Source: Thereva unica
Taxonomy: Eukaryota > Arthropoda > Insecta > Diptera > Therevidae
NCBI GenBank assembly: GCA_949987705.1
Contig: OX465281.1
Coordinates: 256,776,542 to 256,840,541, forward strand
DNA length: 64,000 nucleotides
Direction: 5' to 3'
The position numbers and the translations under genes were made by a program. This document shows positions 37,560 through 48,218 of the stretch, piece by piece. Position 1 is the first letter of the stretch; every line of letters begins with the position of its first letter. A model generated the notes under the pieces. The model saw only the letters and a program-made list of their open reading frames with translations. It did not search any database and was not told where the DNA came from.

Positions 37560-38600
37560 CCCCTTTAATCCCTCATGGGACATAGGGCGCAAAACAGTTC
37601 CCTGCGGCGTCGACAACTCCCAGCTTCACCCAGGATTCTCCTGCACATTGTCCTCGGTTTTGCAGCTCGTCTGATTCTTTACGGGTTCCAGTTTATGGCC
37701 TGTTTGGCAAATTTATGGTTTTCGCGTCGGAAGGTCTGGCCAATCCAATTCCATTTCCTCCGCTTGATTTCATCGTCTATACTTTCTTGGACGGCGCGGC
37801 GTCACAGTTCTGAATTCTCTCCTTGGAATAGAGCGAAAGCCTCAATCGCATATAGAACTCGTCTTTAATGTCATCTTCTGGCCTTCAGTTGGAGCGTAGC
37901 ATTGGACTACCGTAGTACTTCTGAGTTTGGCACGCAGGCGCACGATAATAATCTTTTCAGAAACTGGTCACCCGCTAATGAGGCTGAACCTGCGTTGATG
38001 AGTAATACGCCAACGTCACTCCTACGACTTCCAGAATATAAGGATTCACCGATTGGGCAGATGTCTCGCTAACTTCCAGCCGTCGGTCAGAAAAGCAGTG
38101 TTCTCACATTCCATGATCCGATTCTTTGCCCTGATTTGAAAAGCAAAGGTCCTCATCGTGTTGTCCATCCGATTCCAGGGCGTTTCGATTCGTAGCAATG
38201 GTGGTTTTCTGGGAGCGGGTTGCTAACCTATGCCCAACCGACGTTTTATGACGCAGATAACTCGCTATTAGATCGTCAACCGTTAGTTCCTTCCGAAGAA
38301 GTATCCGAGAGGGGACCTCAGGGATTTACTTTTAGGACTTGCTAACAGAGCTACTAGGTGTTCGCCTGCAGTGACTCTTCTCGAGTTTTGGTAGAAGTGA
38401 CAAATCGGGTGCCACCACATGGATATCTCGGCTGCTGCTGTTATGATCAGCTCATTGGGTCTTATATTTGCTGAGGTTTTATGCTGTTCCCCGGTTTCTT
38501 CTTTCCTTCAGTAGGCGCTCTCTGGCCGTTTTTCATCTCTTCTTTGACTCAGCGTAGACTTCCCCCTTCTCTTGTTTAGGGGTCGTTGCGGCAATTGCGC
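37560..38600 (-). pseudogene. RTE-like LINE C-terminus, degenerate
   Basis: On the minus strand the frame from about 37800 down to 37575 reads EIKRRKWNWIGQTFRRENHK, then FAKQAINWNP and, near the end, FCALCPMRD. This is the conserved C-terminal block of RTE/BovB-type ORF2 (IKrRKWrWIGH.lRr...i.kqAl.WNPqG ... LCP). The region up to 38600 probably continues the element but is too eroded to place motifs. Confidence 0.7.
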
Positions 38601-39650
38601 CTCCTTGATTAGCTCCGTAGGGTGGTTGCTTGGGTGGTTCTCTTGGACCATTTTGCAACCACCGCGGCGATGTCTTCTTGAACGCCGTTTATGCAGTTGC
38701 TTCCACCACTTTATGTGCCCTTTTTTTCTCTTGATCTTGAAATAGATCGGTAAGATAGAGTGGACGTTGTTGAATGTCGTCCATGAGCTCTTATATTGGA
38801 ACTTCCAGGTTTTGGAGAGTAATCCTTTTCCGTAGCGGGATGGGCGAGATGGTGCTGCTGTGTCTGGCAGTCTTCCCCACTTTTTATAGGGGTAGACCTC
38901 ACCACATTCGCGGATCTTCCAAATACCTTTTCTTCTTTGTTGGACACGATGAGTGTTTTGTCACTGGTGATTGACCCCTGTCACTCTTTGCCATTTTCGA
39001 GTCATACGTCGGAAGCCACGACACGCTTCTTTATCATCTACTCACCCATGAAAAACTAAGAAGTAGCCTATCCCTGACAGCAGGGGCGATGTTAAGAAGG
39101 TGGGAGCAAGGTTAGGAAGGCGGTCTGCTGCGTTGTAGAACAAATTGAACCGGAACGATGGACTGGAACAGAGTCAACCCGGATGATGGACTGGTATGCA
39201 TGTATACTTGGAGGTCGTCGACTCTCATCCCGACGCAAACTACTAGAAGTAGATCTACATGACTGGTAGAACAAATTGTGGTCCCCAAGTTTGGCTTTTC
39301 CACGTAAAAAAAACATCTGTCGTCTGTTGTTATTATTAAAAATGCTTTGAAAAAAAGACACAACTATTTTGTAGTTTAATATAACTTTACTGAATTTATT
39401 CTACATTGCAGAAATTTCATTAATCAAAAAAAATTAAAGCGGAAATCAGCAATAATCTCTCAAATAAATTTCCACTGAACACTTTAACATAAAGCTAAGT
39501 CAGATAAACATCATTAATCCCAATTATTAATAATAATGGCAGCTAAATTTTGCTTTATTTTAAAACATTTTAAATTTAATTAAATCACAATAAAAATAAA
39601 TCCACCCATCACAAAAGATTCCGTTAAAAACATAAACACAACTCTCAAAA
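38600..39650. other. Unassigned stretch downstream of G6P
   Basis: An open frame on the minus strand (38947-38711) is Arg/Ser/Lys-rich with no recognised domain and may belong to a LINE. The minus-strand AATAAA at 39559-39554 probably ends the glucose-6-phosphatase transcript. Confidence 0.35.
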
Positions 39651-39682
39651 AGATTTCAGTGTGTGATAATTACTTCGAGAAT

Positions 39683-41029
39683 TTAATCAACTTTTATCGA
39701 TTGCGGTTTTGTGCATAATTTCGGAATGGCGAACATCAGTGTGAACGCGTACAACGCGTTCTGAACGAAAATGAATCCCAGGAAGTAAAGCCGGCCCTGG
39801 TGTTTCGGAACAAACCGGTAACTGAACGAATGTAGTAAAACGGTAAATATTACGCATGGGACTATTTTCAGAAAGTCCAGGTTCTTGTTTTTGCTAAAAT
39901 GAAAGAGGGGAAAGGTAATTTTTTGTTAGAGTTTTGATGCATAGGTGGCGCTTTTATGGTACAGTATTGAGAATAAATTTTCAAAGTGTTTTTACTTACA
40001 TTTGTCCTAAAGGCGCCGAGCACGCGATTCCTAAAACAAGTGCTAGGCCTTTTATCATGCAGAAAACTGGTGTGGACTCAGGCCGAAGATACTGTGGGTC
40101 TTCGCACCACTTGAATGCCTGCAATTTGAACAGTAATTTGTTTTTGGTTATTTCGAAATAAATGCAAAAATTGTTACCATTCGAACAGTCCACATCGGAT
40201 CAATGTTCAGGAATAACAACGAGCCATACAGAGCGGTCGTTGCTAGTCCACAAATTGAAGCAAAAGTGATTGCCTTTTTCCTGTCGGCGTAGTACACGGT
40301 ATTTTGAATTTTCTGGCAGTTGTAGAACGTTCGACAGATGAAAAATCCAATCGCACTTCCGGTGATGCATTGATGCAGAAAATGTGCAGCAAAATATAAT
40401 CTAGATATCCACATAGCCACGGATAAGCCGAGAATCACGACGTAAGCGAAGAATTTCACAAATTTTGGATTATAATCCGATTCTCGATTCATAAATTCTA
40501 TGAATTTCTCCCCTAGAACACAGAAGAACGTCGTTGCTGCCATAGAATGGCCCGATGGATTCCCGGAAGTCGTTTCGCAAGTAATCATATGTTGCCGGAG
40601 TTCGGGCCTGAGTCCTTTGCCGTAGATTTGGGTTTCTTGCACCCACCAGAACGGGCGGCATTCGGGGTTTATCCTTGAGAAATTCAATTTAACTCAAGTT
40701 TCAATCCGTATAGAGGTCAATTTACGTACCACTTAAGATAGTATCCAATGAAATCGGACGCTGTTGTTACAATCATCAAATCACTCAGAAGCTCATAGTT
40801 AAACATCCCCAAAAGTGGCACCCAATATTCTGTTATGTTGTGCGGGCTAAGGAAAGTACTTATACCTAGAAGTAGCCACTGGAATCTTTTTAAGCTGAAA
40901 AACACGATGGCATTAATCTCCGAGCCTTACTATGAACTAGAAAACTATTTTCACTCACTTTGCCTGCAGGAAGACGATTTGGTGCACTTCCGTGCTTAAG
41001 AATGACTCGAACAGAGTCATTTTGAGCAT
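39683..41029 (-). CDS. G6P: Glucose-6-phosphatase
   Basis: Hydrolyses glucose-6-phosphate to glucose at the ER membrane, the last step of gluconeogenesis and glycogen breakdown. Five exons: 41029-40959, 40894-40730, 40673-40178, 40118-40000 and 39893-39683. All introns are short with GT-AG ends and phases match. The product is 353 residues, close to the ~357 of vertebrate G6PC. Phosphatase-signature residues are all present: Lys78 and Arg85 (KWINPECRP), His121 (SGNPSGHSM), and Arg170 and His176 (SRLYFAAHF). These correspond to human K76, R83, H119, R170 and H176. Several hydrophobic segments fit a multi-pass protein, and KWCEDPQYL in exon 4 matches the family. The C-terminus (QSIKVD) lacks the dilysine ER-retrieval motif of human G6PC. 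A minus-strand AATAAA lies about 125 nt past the stop. No frame breaks. Confidence 0.93.
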
Positions 41030-41039
41030 GAAATCAATT

Positions 41040-42680
41040 TGAATTCATTTAAAATTTAAGGAAATTACATTTAAGATTTTTCTCGCAGCTAATTTGACAA
41101 CTGTGACACTAATATTATTTGTTTTGATGCATCCATCAAAGTTTTGTCATGCGCAGACCTTTCTGAAATGTTGTTCGATTCGTTAAGATAGTAAAAATTG
41201 ATAAAAGCGAGTTAACGAATAGTTTTCTTTTTGAAAAATAGGTAGAGCTGTGGAAGGATGAACGAGGTTTTTTTTTAAGATTTAACGAATTTTAACGAAT
41301 TCAAGTTTACGTTAAGTCGAATTAGACAAGACGAATCTCAGACGTTGTCAAGTACGGATGTGATTTTGAAACAGAGTTCATTACGTCATGGTAAATAATC
41401 TTAAATTCTTACAACTAGCTTAAGATAAAGGAGCGAAGAATAGCAAAGAAGTAAGAGAGAAGAAAATACGAAAGAGGTAGGTGGGGTAAGGACGGTAGAG
41501 TAGTAGAACTAGTGTGAAACTGGCTGGATGGGAATAAAAGATGGCTGTGCTGATTTTTTGGATTGATAGGGGAAGTCTCTTTCAAAATCTAATCGCATGC
41601 ACAAAGAAGGAACGACTACCAATCAAGGAACGATGAAAAGGGATAAGCAGCTTAAATGATCTCAAGGACTGCATCGGGACAAGGTAGTCAGAGAGGTAGC
41701 TAAGACATTTAGAGTAAAATATTTCATGTAGGAGTAAAATATTTCATTAGTACCACGACATTGAGAAAATGAAAGAGCCCACATAGTCCAGTAAATAGGT
41801 ACTTTTTCTTTGCAAAAAATACCGCACGCGATTTTTTTTTACCAAATGTTTTTACATATTTTTATGAGCTTAAATTCAAAATGGCGTCATCCCCACCCTT
41901 ATGCTTCACTTACAATGAAGGGAAACGCGTTTAATTCTATATCTCAGAAACTATGCGTTTTACGACAAAAATGTATAATAATCTTTTTTATAGATAAATA
42001 AGTGATTTAACTTTTTTGTTCAGAATTTTTTTTGTAAAGTTAATATCTTCGGAGTTATAGTGCTTCAAACTTTATATATCACTTTCTTTGCGCTATATTT
42101 CGGTTAGCCCGCCATAAAAAAGTCCTTCCTAAGACTTATAGAACACACAATTATCTATAATTTTTGCTTTTGTCATTTTTACATAGGGCTAATATTTCAC
42201 GAGTTATAGCGCTTTAAATGTCGCAAAACGTCAATTCCTAATATCTTTTTCTTTCCCCGTTTCATTTCAAAACCGATTATATCGTGTATTGAGCTCATCA
42301 TTGTCCACATTTGCTGCCTTTACTTTTTTCTATAAAGTTCATATTTATGGATTTATTACACCGCAAAAGTATATTAAAAATGGTTTTTTGCAAATATCTA
42401 GTCAACTATTTATTTACGATGACAAGTTATACCAACAAATTTGTTTGTTAAAAAATTCCGTAGAAATTTTACTTTAAACATTTTTTTCTAGCATTTATAC
42501 TTAAGCCGCAATTCAGCGCCAAATGTTTGAGTCGTTGATGACAAGATGAATCAGGAGATATATAAACAAGGCGCCATAGAGAAAATGCGGCGGAATAAGG
42601 GATTTCAGAAGGTTGGAATGAATAGAAGGTGATAGTAGTTCCGCGAACAGCTAGAGTTTTCGCAAGGAACCAATATATCT
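41040..42680. other. AT-rich intergenic stretch upstream of G6P
   Basis: Contains the G6P promoter region but no clear TATA. Around 41872-41888 it carries the AAATTCAAAATGGCG word of the dispersed repeat. Otherwise nothing recognised. Confidence 0.4.
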
Positions 42681-42682
42681 TA

Positions 42683-43009
42683 GACCGGTTCTACACATTC
42701 AACTTTGCTTTCCACTTTTTGACGTTCAATTCTGTCGCTCGCGTCTACACATTTTCAACTATTCAAGAAGCAGATCGAAAATCTCGGCTGTCTTTGTTAT
42801 CCGTGTACACTCATATTCATACATATTCGCACACTCATAAAAATGTTGAACGAAAACACAAAAGTTGAACGCAAATTTCCATTCCATTCTGAGCTGCTTT
42901 CCAGTTTCCTTTCAACTCTAGTCTGTTTCAAACTTTGCATTGGAGTGAAAGAGAAAACAAAGTTGAACGTCAAAAAGTGGAATGCAAAGTTGAATGTGTA
43001 GAACCGGTC
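42683..43009. mobile_element. PIF/Harbinger-type MITE (327 bp)
   Basis: Terminal inverted repeats of 47 bp with one mismatch start GACCGGTTCTACAC at 42683 and, on the other strand, at 43009. The element is flanked on both sides by TTA (42680-42682 and 43010-43012). A three-base TTA/TWA duplication is the hallmark of PIF/Harbinger transposition. The interior is non-coding and contains partial repeats of the TIR (TTGAACG, CTACACATT). Confidence 0.8.
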
Positions 43010-43044
43010 TTAGGCAGCAGATTACAACAGGAAAGCTTACAGCT

Positions 43045-43520
43045 AACAAATATCCCAATCCTCTTGACACCATCAACGACAGAAATAGGAACAACACTAA
43101 TAGATTAGGAGTATATTGAGAAGGTATATAATATCACTAGGAGGAAAAGAATTATACAGCTGAAGATCGTATGAAAAAAACAGCCGTCAACGACAGAAGG
43201 AAGATCATTGATGTACAGAGAAAAAAGAAGAGGACCCAGTATCGAGTCTTGAGGGAACACCCGGACGCACCGAACCCATCGAAATCTATCAGAAAGAAGA
43301 GAGGAGAAAAGACGCGAGGCAGAGGAAGAGAAATGATAGAGTTGATTAAGTTTGGACAACAGGAGCGTATGGACCACCGAGTCAAAAGCCTTAGAGAAGT
43401 CGAGTAGAATCAAAAATGCAATATTACCCTGATCAATCACAGCCCTAATATCAGTTGTAACCCTCTCACAACTGTGCGATTTACGAAAGCCAGATTGATA
43501 GATAAAAAGGAAATTATTAA
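43045..43520 (-). pseudogene. CR1/jockey-like LINE RT fragment
   Basis: The minus-strand frame contains the palm A motif IAFLILLDFSKAFDSVVHTL, then LNQLYHFSSSASRLFSSLLS, and a degraded GVPQGS-like VFPQDSILGPLLFSLYINDL. These RT motifs are in normal order, but the box is altered and the copy is truncated on both sides. Confidence 0.75.
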
Positions 43521-43559
43521 GTTCAAAATAATTTTTTCAAAAGCCCCAATCAATCAGCT

Positions 43560-44580
43560 AACCTGCTCGATTTTTGCGTATCCCTCGGACCACCATTGTA
43601 AATCGCTCACCGTTGAGATCTCGGCAGATTTCGAGAGATTCGAATAGCGATATATCCTTATGGCCATGGACTGGAAGATCGTGAATAGAGATCTGAAAGA
43701 TAGGCTGGATATGGAGTACGTGCCCGGTGCAAGGAACCTCGCCAATTAAGAAATAGAATCTTATGTCAAGAACCTTACTGCAGTCCTGCTCGAATGTGTA
43801 GAATCTCACGCTAAAGTTGTCCCAGTGAAGAAACTAAGGATAGATTCCTTACGACTAGCTCAAGCTGTTTAGGTTTTGAAGAAGTTGGGTGCAAGCCTTG
43901 AAGAAGCACTTCCACAGGTCGGGGAATAAAGTCTCTCACAGGTACCAATCTCTGACATTAAGGGTTAGGTGCCTAAACACCTTGATTCATGAAAACTCAA
44001 GAATAGTCGAAAACAACTGGTTTAAATGACAACTCCAGAAAATTAAGCCCGGCCCCAGGTTTTAAGGAGGCCTTCTGGATGACGGAGCCAAGTCGGGCGG
44101 GAATCCTTCCACGTAAACCTCATCAGTGAATGCTGGAAAGGTAGTTGAGATACGTAACTTCTTTGAGAGAACGCCCGACAAGGATAGGACTGTAACAATG
44201 TTTTAGACGCTAACATAGAAGAGGCTATGTCAATTTTTGATTTAGAGGCCCCACCACTGGCGTTCTTTCCAGTGAGCAATCGTGCGGATAGACCTATGAA
44301 AAGAGGAGAGTTCTTCACTACACCGTCCGAAGTTGAGTTAGTCGTCTGTGAAGCGCCAAAAACAAGAATTCTACCAGAATTGATCGGATTTCTAATTTCC
44401 TGTTGAAGAATTGCGGGGGCACCGGAGTCACCCGGGAGTGCACCAAGGGGCCGTGTTGAAATCGCTTCAGGAGAGTGCGAATCAGGCTGTGGTGGTGTAT
44501 ATAAATGCAGTGGCGACGGAACTCAATTCATTATAGCATAGTCACACAAGACCTGTACTGATGGAATAACATAGTTTTAT
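43560..44580. other. Unassigned stretch between LINE and Ance-like gene
   Basis: Short open frames on both strands resemble nothing I know. The minus-strand AATAAA at 44597-44592 belongs to the gene upstream of it on that strand. Confidence 0.35.
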
Positions 44581-44621
44581 CCTATCGAAAATTTATTCAT
44601 ACTTCATAAAAAACACGTCTA

Positions 44622-46882
44622 TTAAAATCTTAACACTAAACTAAAAACACTAATAAAAATCACTGAAACTACAGAATAGCATTGGCTGGCAGAATTACTA
44701 AGAAGTGGCTGATACAGCGCCACATCGTCCATATTCGAGTTCCAACCTACAATAGCTTCATCCCGATTTTGGATCTCCAACCAAGCTTCCAAAGGTCGAA
44801 AGTAATCCAACAGTGGATCAGCAGATATCTTCGAGCTCTTCCCCCGTGTAATCAGCTTTATTAGTTGATCCATAGGCAGAGCGGCACCCTTTTGCATTAT
44901 ATCTCTGCGAAATAAAAATAAAAACATAGAAAAATTGTCGAAATATTTTGTTTTTAACGAAAGTCTTACGTCAGCACTCGTCCTGCATCTCTTGACCGAT
45001 GAAAATCGCACGTGTGTAAAGGTCCGTTGTGGTTGGATGCGTGGCACATTTCTTCGAAGATTTGGAACTGCAGTATTGTTCCGATGAAGTATTTTATGTA
45101 TTCCTGATCCGAAATGACATGATATTTTGCACCAGGATCGAAATGGTCGTTGGTTCGAGGAACTGGCGGGATAAGTCCCATGTATCGCAGATGCAGCTCC
45201 CACCATCGCCCGTTCATTCCAACTGGGCCTTTTTCGAAAATGTGCCATCGCCATTTTTCCAAAGTCAAACTAAACGCCATGAAAGGAAGCTTATCAAGGG
45301 CCAGTTCCAGTAGGAATTCGATGTTCAGCATGGAATTGCCGCTTTCAATCTCAACGGATTTTGGAAGAAGGCCGATTTTTTGTAAGTGGACTGGTCCCGC
45401 CACGGCGAGCCCGATGGCATGTGAGACCGCTTCGTGAAAAGCTTTAAAGTTTGAAAGGATTAGTAACGAATTGCATAGAAGAAATATGATAGAAGAAATA
45501 TGACATATTTACTAACCAGGATTTGGTCCATCTCGAAACACAAATGGCTGAGTGGCGTAATGCATGTAGTATTGAATGTGCGCCATCTCGTGGTGAGCAT
45601 TGATGTAGTCGCCTAAGGATACTTGCGTGCACTGTTTAATTCTACATAACGACCAATTGATTAACTGAAATCTCTATTACAATAAGCAATGTTACCTGAA
45701 GTCGATATTGTTACAAAAGTCCCATGCCGAAGCTGCGCATTGTCCATACGATTCGTTCGGCTTCTGAAGCACTGAATTCCTCCAAAATTCCGGCAGCATT
45801 GGTGGCAGTCCCATTGACGTGAAAAAGTATTCCGCTGCTTGAAAAATCCTCAAGGGTGTGTATCCTTGCTTGATCATCTCCCCTGTGACATCAGGAATCT
45901 CACTTGGTCCAGGCTTTACAATGTCCAAAATATTATTCCAATTCTGTCCCCACACATCGCCGAGGATATGTGCCGGAATGGGTCCATCAGGTCTCACTAC
46001 TTGTGACCCATAGAACTTAACCAGACCACGCCTGACGAAAGTGAATAACTGTTTATAGAGTGGTTGAATCTTGTACCACAAGTCCTGGACGGTGAAATAG
46101 AACTCAGGATCTTCGTACTCCGATCGCATTTGATCTCCAGCGTCCTTGAATCCTGCGTTAATGTGAAGAGAGCAGTTAGATCTACTCCAATGAGTAAAGG
46201 ATACTTACCATGCATTCTGGCAGCTTGGTTAGCCAAGTCAATATATCTCATAAAAGTATTCCGAATCGATGGTCCAGTAACGTCTCTCCAAGCGGACCAA
46301 GCGTAACGTAACTCTGGCTCTGAACGACTGCGTTGCACAACTCTAAGCCAAAATCCAAATTTCTTATTTCATCCCCAAAAATTTTACAAACCCCACAAAC
46401 CTTATTATATCCGGGTCGAGTTTAAGATCACAGTACGTCGTCGATGCTCTAACATAGTTCGCAGGCTCCGATGATATCGGATCCGTGTGATAAGTTTGCG
46501 ACACGGAATTAATTTTATTTCCCGAATACGGACAAATCTTAGCGCCATTGTAATTATCCTTCATCAGCGACAAAACATGATTCAACTCCAAGAACTTAAC
46601 ATCACCGAGACCACAATGGCCATGGTTCAGGATTCTCTGGAATTGACGTCGTATGTTCGCGTCGACTTCGCCTGATGCATTGATGGCATGCGCACGACGC
46701 CAACTGATGCAGTCGAACTTGGATGCAATTGATTGTTGCTCGCGCATTCTGCGCTTGTTGTAATCCGTCGAGTTTGTTGCATAGCGCCATTCTGCATTTG
46801 CAATGCGGTTGCACATTTCTGATGCTTCACGGTCGAATTCTCGTAGAAATAGAATTGCATCGGTTTTCGGTTCGATTGATGG
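44622..46882 (-). CDS. Angiotensin-converting enzyme-like protein (M2 family), 5' end unresolved
   Basis: Dipeptidyl-carboxypeptidase family. Six exons: 46882-46401, 46342-46209, 46152-45696, 45641-45517, 45441-44970 and 44904-44622. Junctions are GT-AG and the frame stays open for 650 residues plus an unplaced N-terminus. The zinc site is intact: [10 protein letters not shown] (HExxH at residues 375-379) and the third-ligand Glu403 in AFHEAVSHA, 24 residues on, as in human ACE. GAKYHV (Lys505, His507) and EYIKYF (Tyr514, Tyr517) are present. The S1-site His of ACE (CHASAWDF, human testis ACE H353) is Ala345 (CAASAWDF). The usual HEMGH glycine is Ala, and the chloride-binding Arg522 position is Lys. 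The C-terminus ends in a hydrophobic tail ([16 protein letters not shown]), so membrane or GPI anchoring is likely. A Drosophila Ance-3-type orthology is possible but unproven. Poly(A) signal AATAAA at 44597-44592. Confidence 0.92.
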
Positions 46883-46964
46883 CTGAAACTTGAAATTTTT
46901 GAATAAATTGAATTTTTTGTGCCCTGGAAGAATGTTTATGCAGGAATGTGTCTTTGAAATAATA

Positions 46965-47040
46965 ATGTACCACGGGAACAATGCCAATTCAGGGTGTGCT
47001 TCGTCAAGCGCAGCGACGATGCCTTTGGCACACGACTAAA
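46965..47040 (-). CDS. Possible upstream exon of the Ance-like gene
   Basis: On the minus strand a TTTAG acceptor near 47037 is followed by an open frame ending EAHPELALFP. A GTACAT donor-like site follows near 46967, about 85 bp before the acceptor of the first firm exon at 46882. The start codon and signal peptide were not found, and this exon could be spurious. Confidence 0.25.
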
Positions 47041-47509
47041 TGGATCTTTTGTGCATCCCCTTAGTTGTTTACCTACTGATCAGCCTTAATACAGTTAGCT
47101 CGTATTAGTGTTCCACACTTCATTAGGCATTAATTGCTCTTTGCCTATATGTGGCGAACATGATTTTTTCAAATGCATTCCAATTGCAGATCACAGATTC
47201 TGAGGTTTCTGTTTCCACCCGAGAGTATCGGCATATGTCTGTATCAATTTTACCGACGTTCTTTAGGTCATGTATGACAGGAGGATGTTCTGTGAAAAGG
47301 TCTGTCAAGACACTGAGTCTCATTTTGATTTTTTAATCTTGTCCCCCATTCGGTAAGTAAGTCCAGTAGTGGGGCAAGGCATTTTCTCCTCATTCTCGAA
47401 GTCTCTTTGGTGAAATCACTAGATGACTCTCCAAAAGGTAACAACTAAAACGAAATACAGTCACCTTATGCCTTGGGCTACCTTTGAACTCCGTTGAGAG
47501 CAACACACA

Positions 47510-47900
47510 ATGCAACAAGCGAAAAAGCATTGGAGGGATCTTAATAAATGCACTTTGGCCAAATTAACCTGGCCCTCTTATGATCTCAGGCGGACCACCT
47601 CAGTACTGAGCCTTGGGAGACAAGACCTCTCAGTTATAGTGGGAGTGCTGACCGGACACTGTCTGTTAGGGACGCATGCGACCTGCTTAGGTCTTGAGAC
47701 CTACGATTTCTGCAGAAGCTGTAAGAATCTGGACGAGGCGAAAAGTGCACTACATCTCCTCTGTCACTGCCCGGGCCCTAAGTAGAATGAGGTTTGCCAC
47801 ATTTGGCGAACCCTCTCTAAGCACCCTTGCGGAAATCTCAAAGGTTGGGATCGCGCAACTTAGAAGATACATTACTTCCTTGAGATGGTTTTAGCGAAGA
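47510..47900 (+). mobile_element. LINE ORF2 C-terminus (RNase H-bearing clade)
   Basis: The frame contains VLTGHCLLGTHATCLGL, FCRSCKNLDEAKSALHLLCH and CPG. This is the HCLLGxH...CRxC...HLLCxCP module at the C-terminus of R1/LOA/I-type LINEs with an RNase H domain. A frame break occurs after CPGPK. Only the tail end of the ORF is present. Confidence 0.7.
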
Positions 47901-47924
47901 AACGACACTTTAACATCAGGTTTA

Positions 47925-48120
47925 AAGTGAGATCCCTATGGCATCATCACATTCAGTATTCCCAAACTCATACAACATTGATGACTTCAATCGCTCCTCC
48001 TCCTCCTCCTCATGCATCTCCCACACCTCCTTTCATCTACCCTATCCTTTTTTTTATCCTTCTAGCTAAGTTAAGACATTGCACCATGACTCGATCGACG
48101 GACTGTTTGTATAAAGGTTG
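47925..48120 (+). mobile_element. LINE family A-like 3' end
   Basis: Carries a worn copy of the family A ending (SVFPNSYN in one frame near 47955) and the tail word GACTCGATCGACGGACTGTT, followed by TATAAAGG. A (CTC)n run at about 47995-48012 interrupts it. Confidence 0.5.
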
Positions 48121-48218
48121 ACATCTGAGCTTAGACTTCCCAAAAAAAATAAGAATCTTATAGGGGCCCGAAAGTTATCCTGTACCACGCGCGCAAATTC
48201 AGTGCCATCTATTACGCA

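Noticed and set aside
47123..47323. Minus-strand frame directly upstream of the Ance-like gene as its first exon
   Set aside because: No signal peptide, no donor at a matching phase and no similarity to M2 peptidase N-termini.
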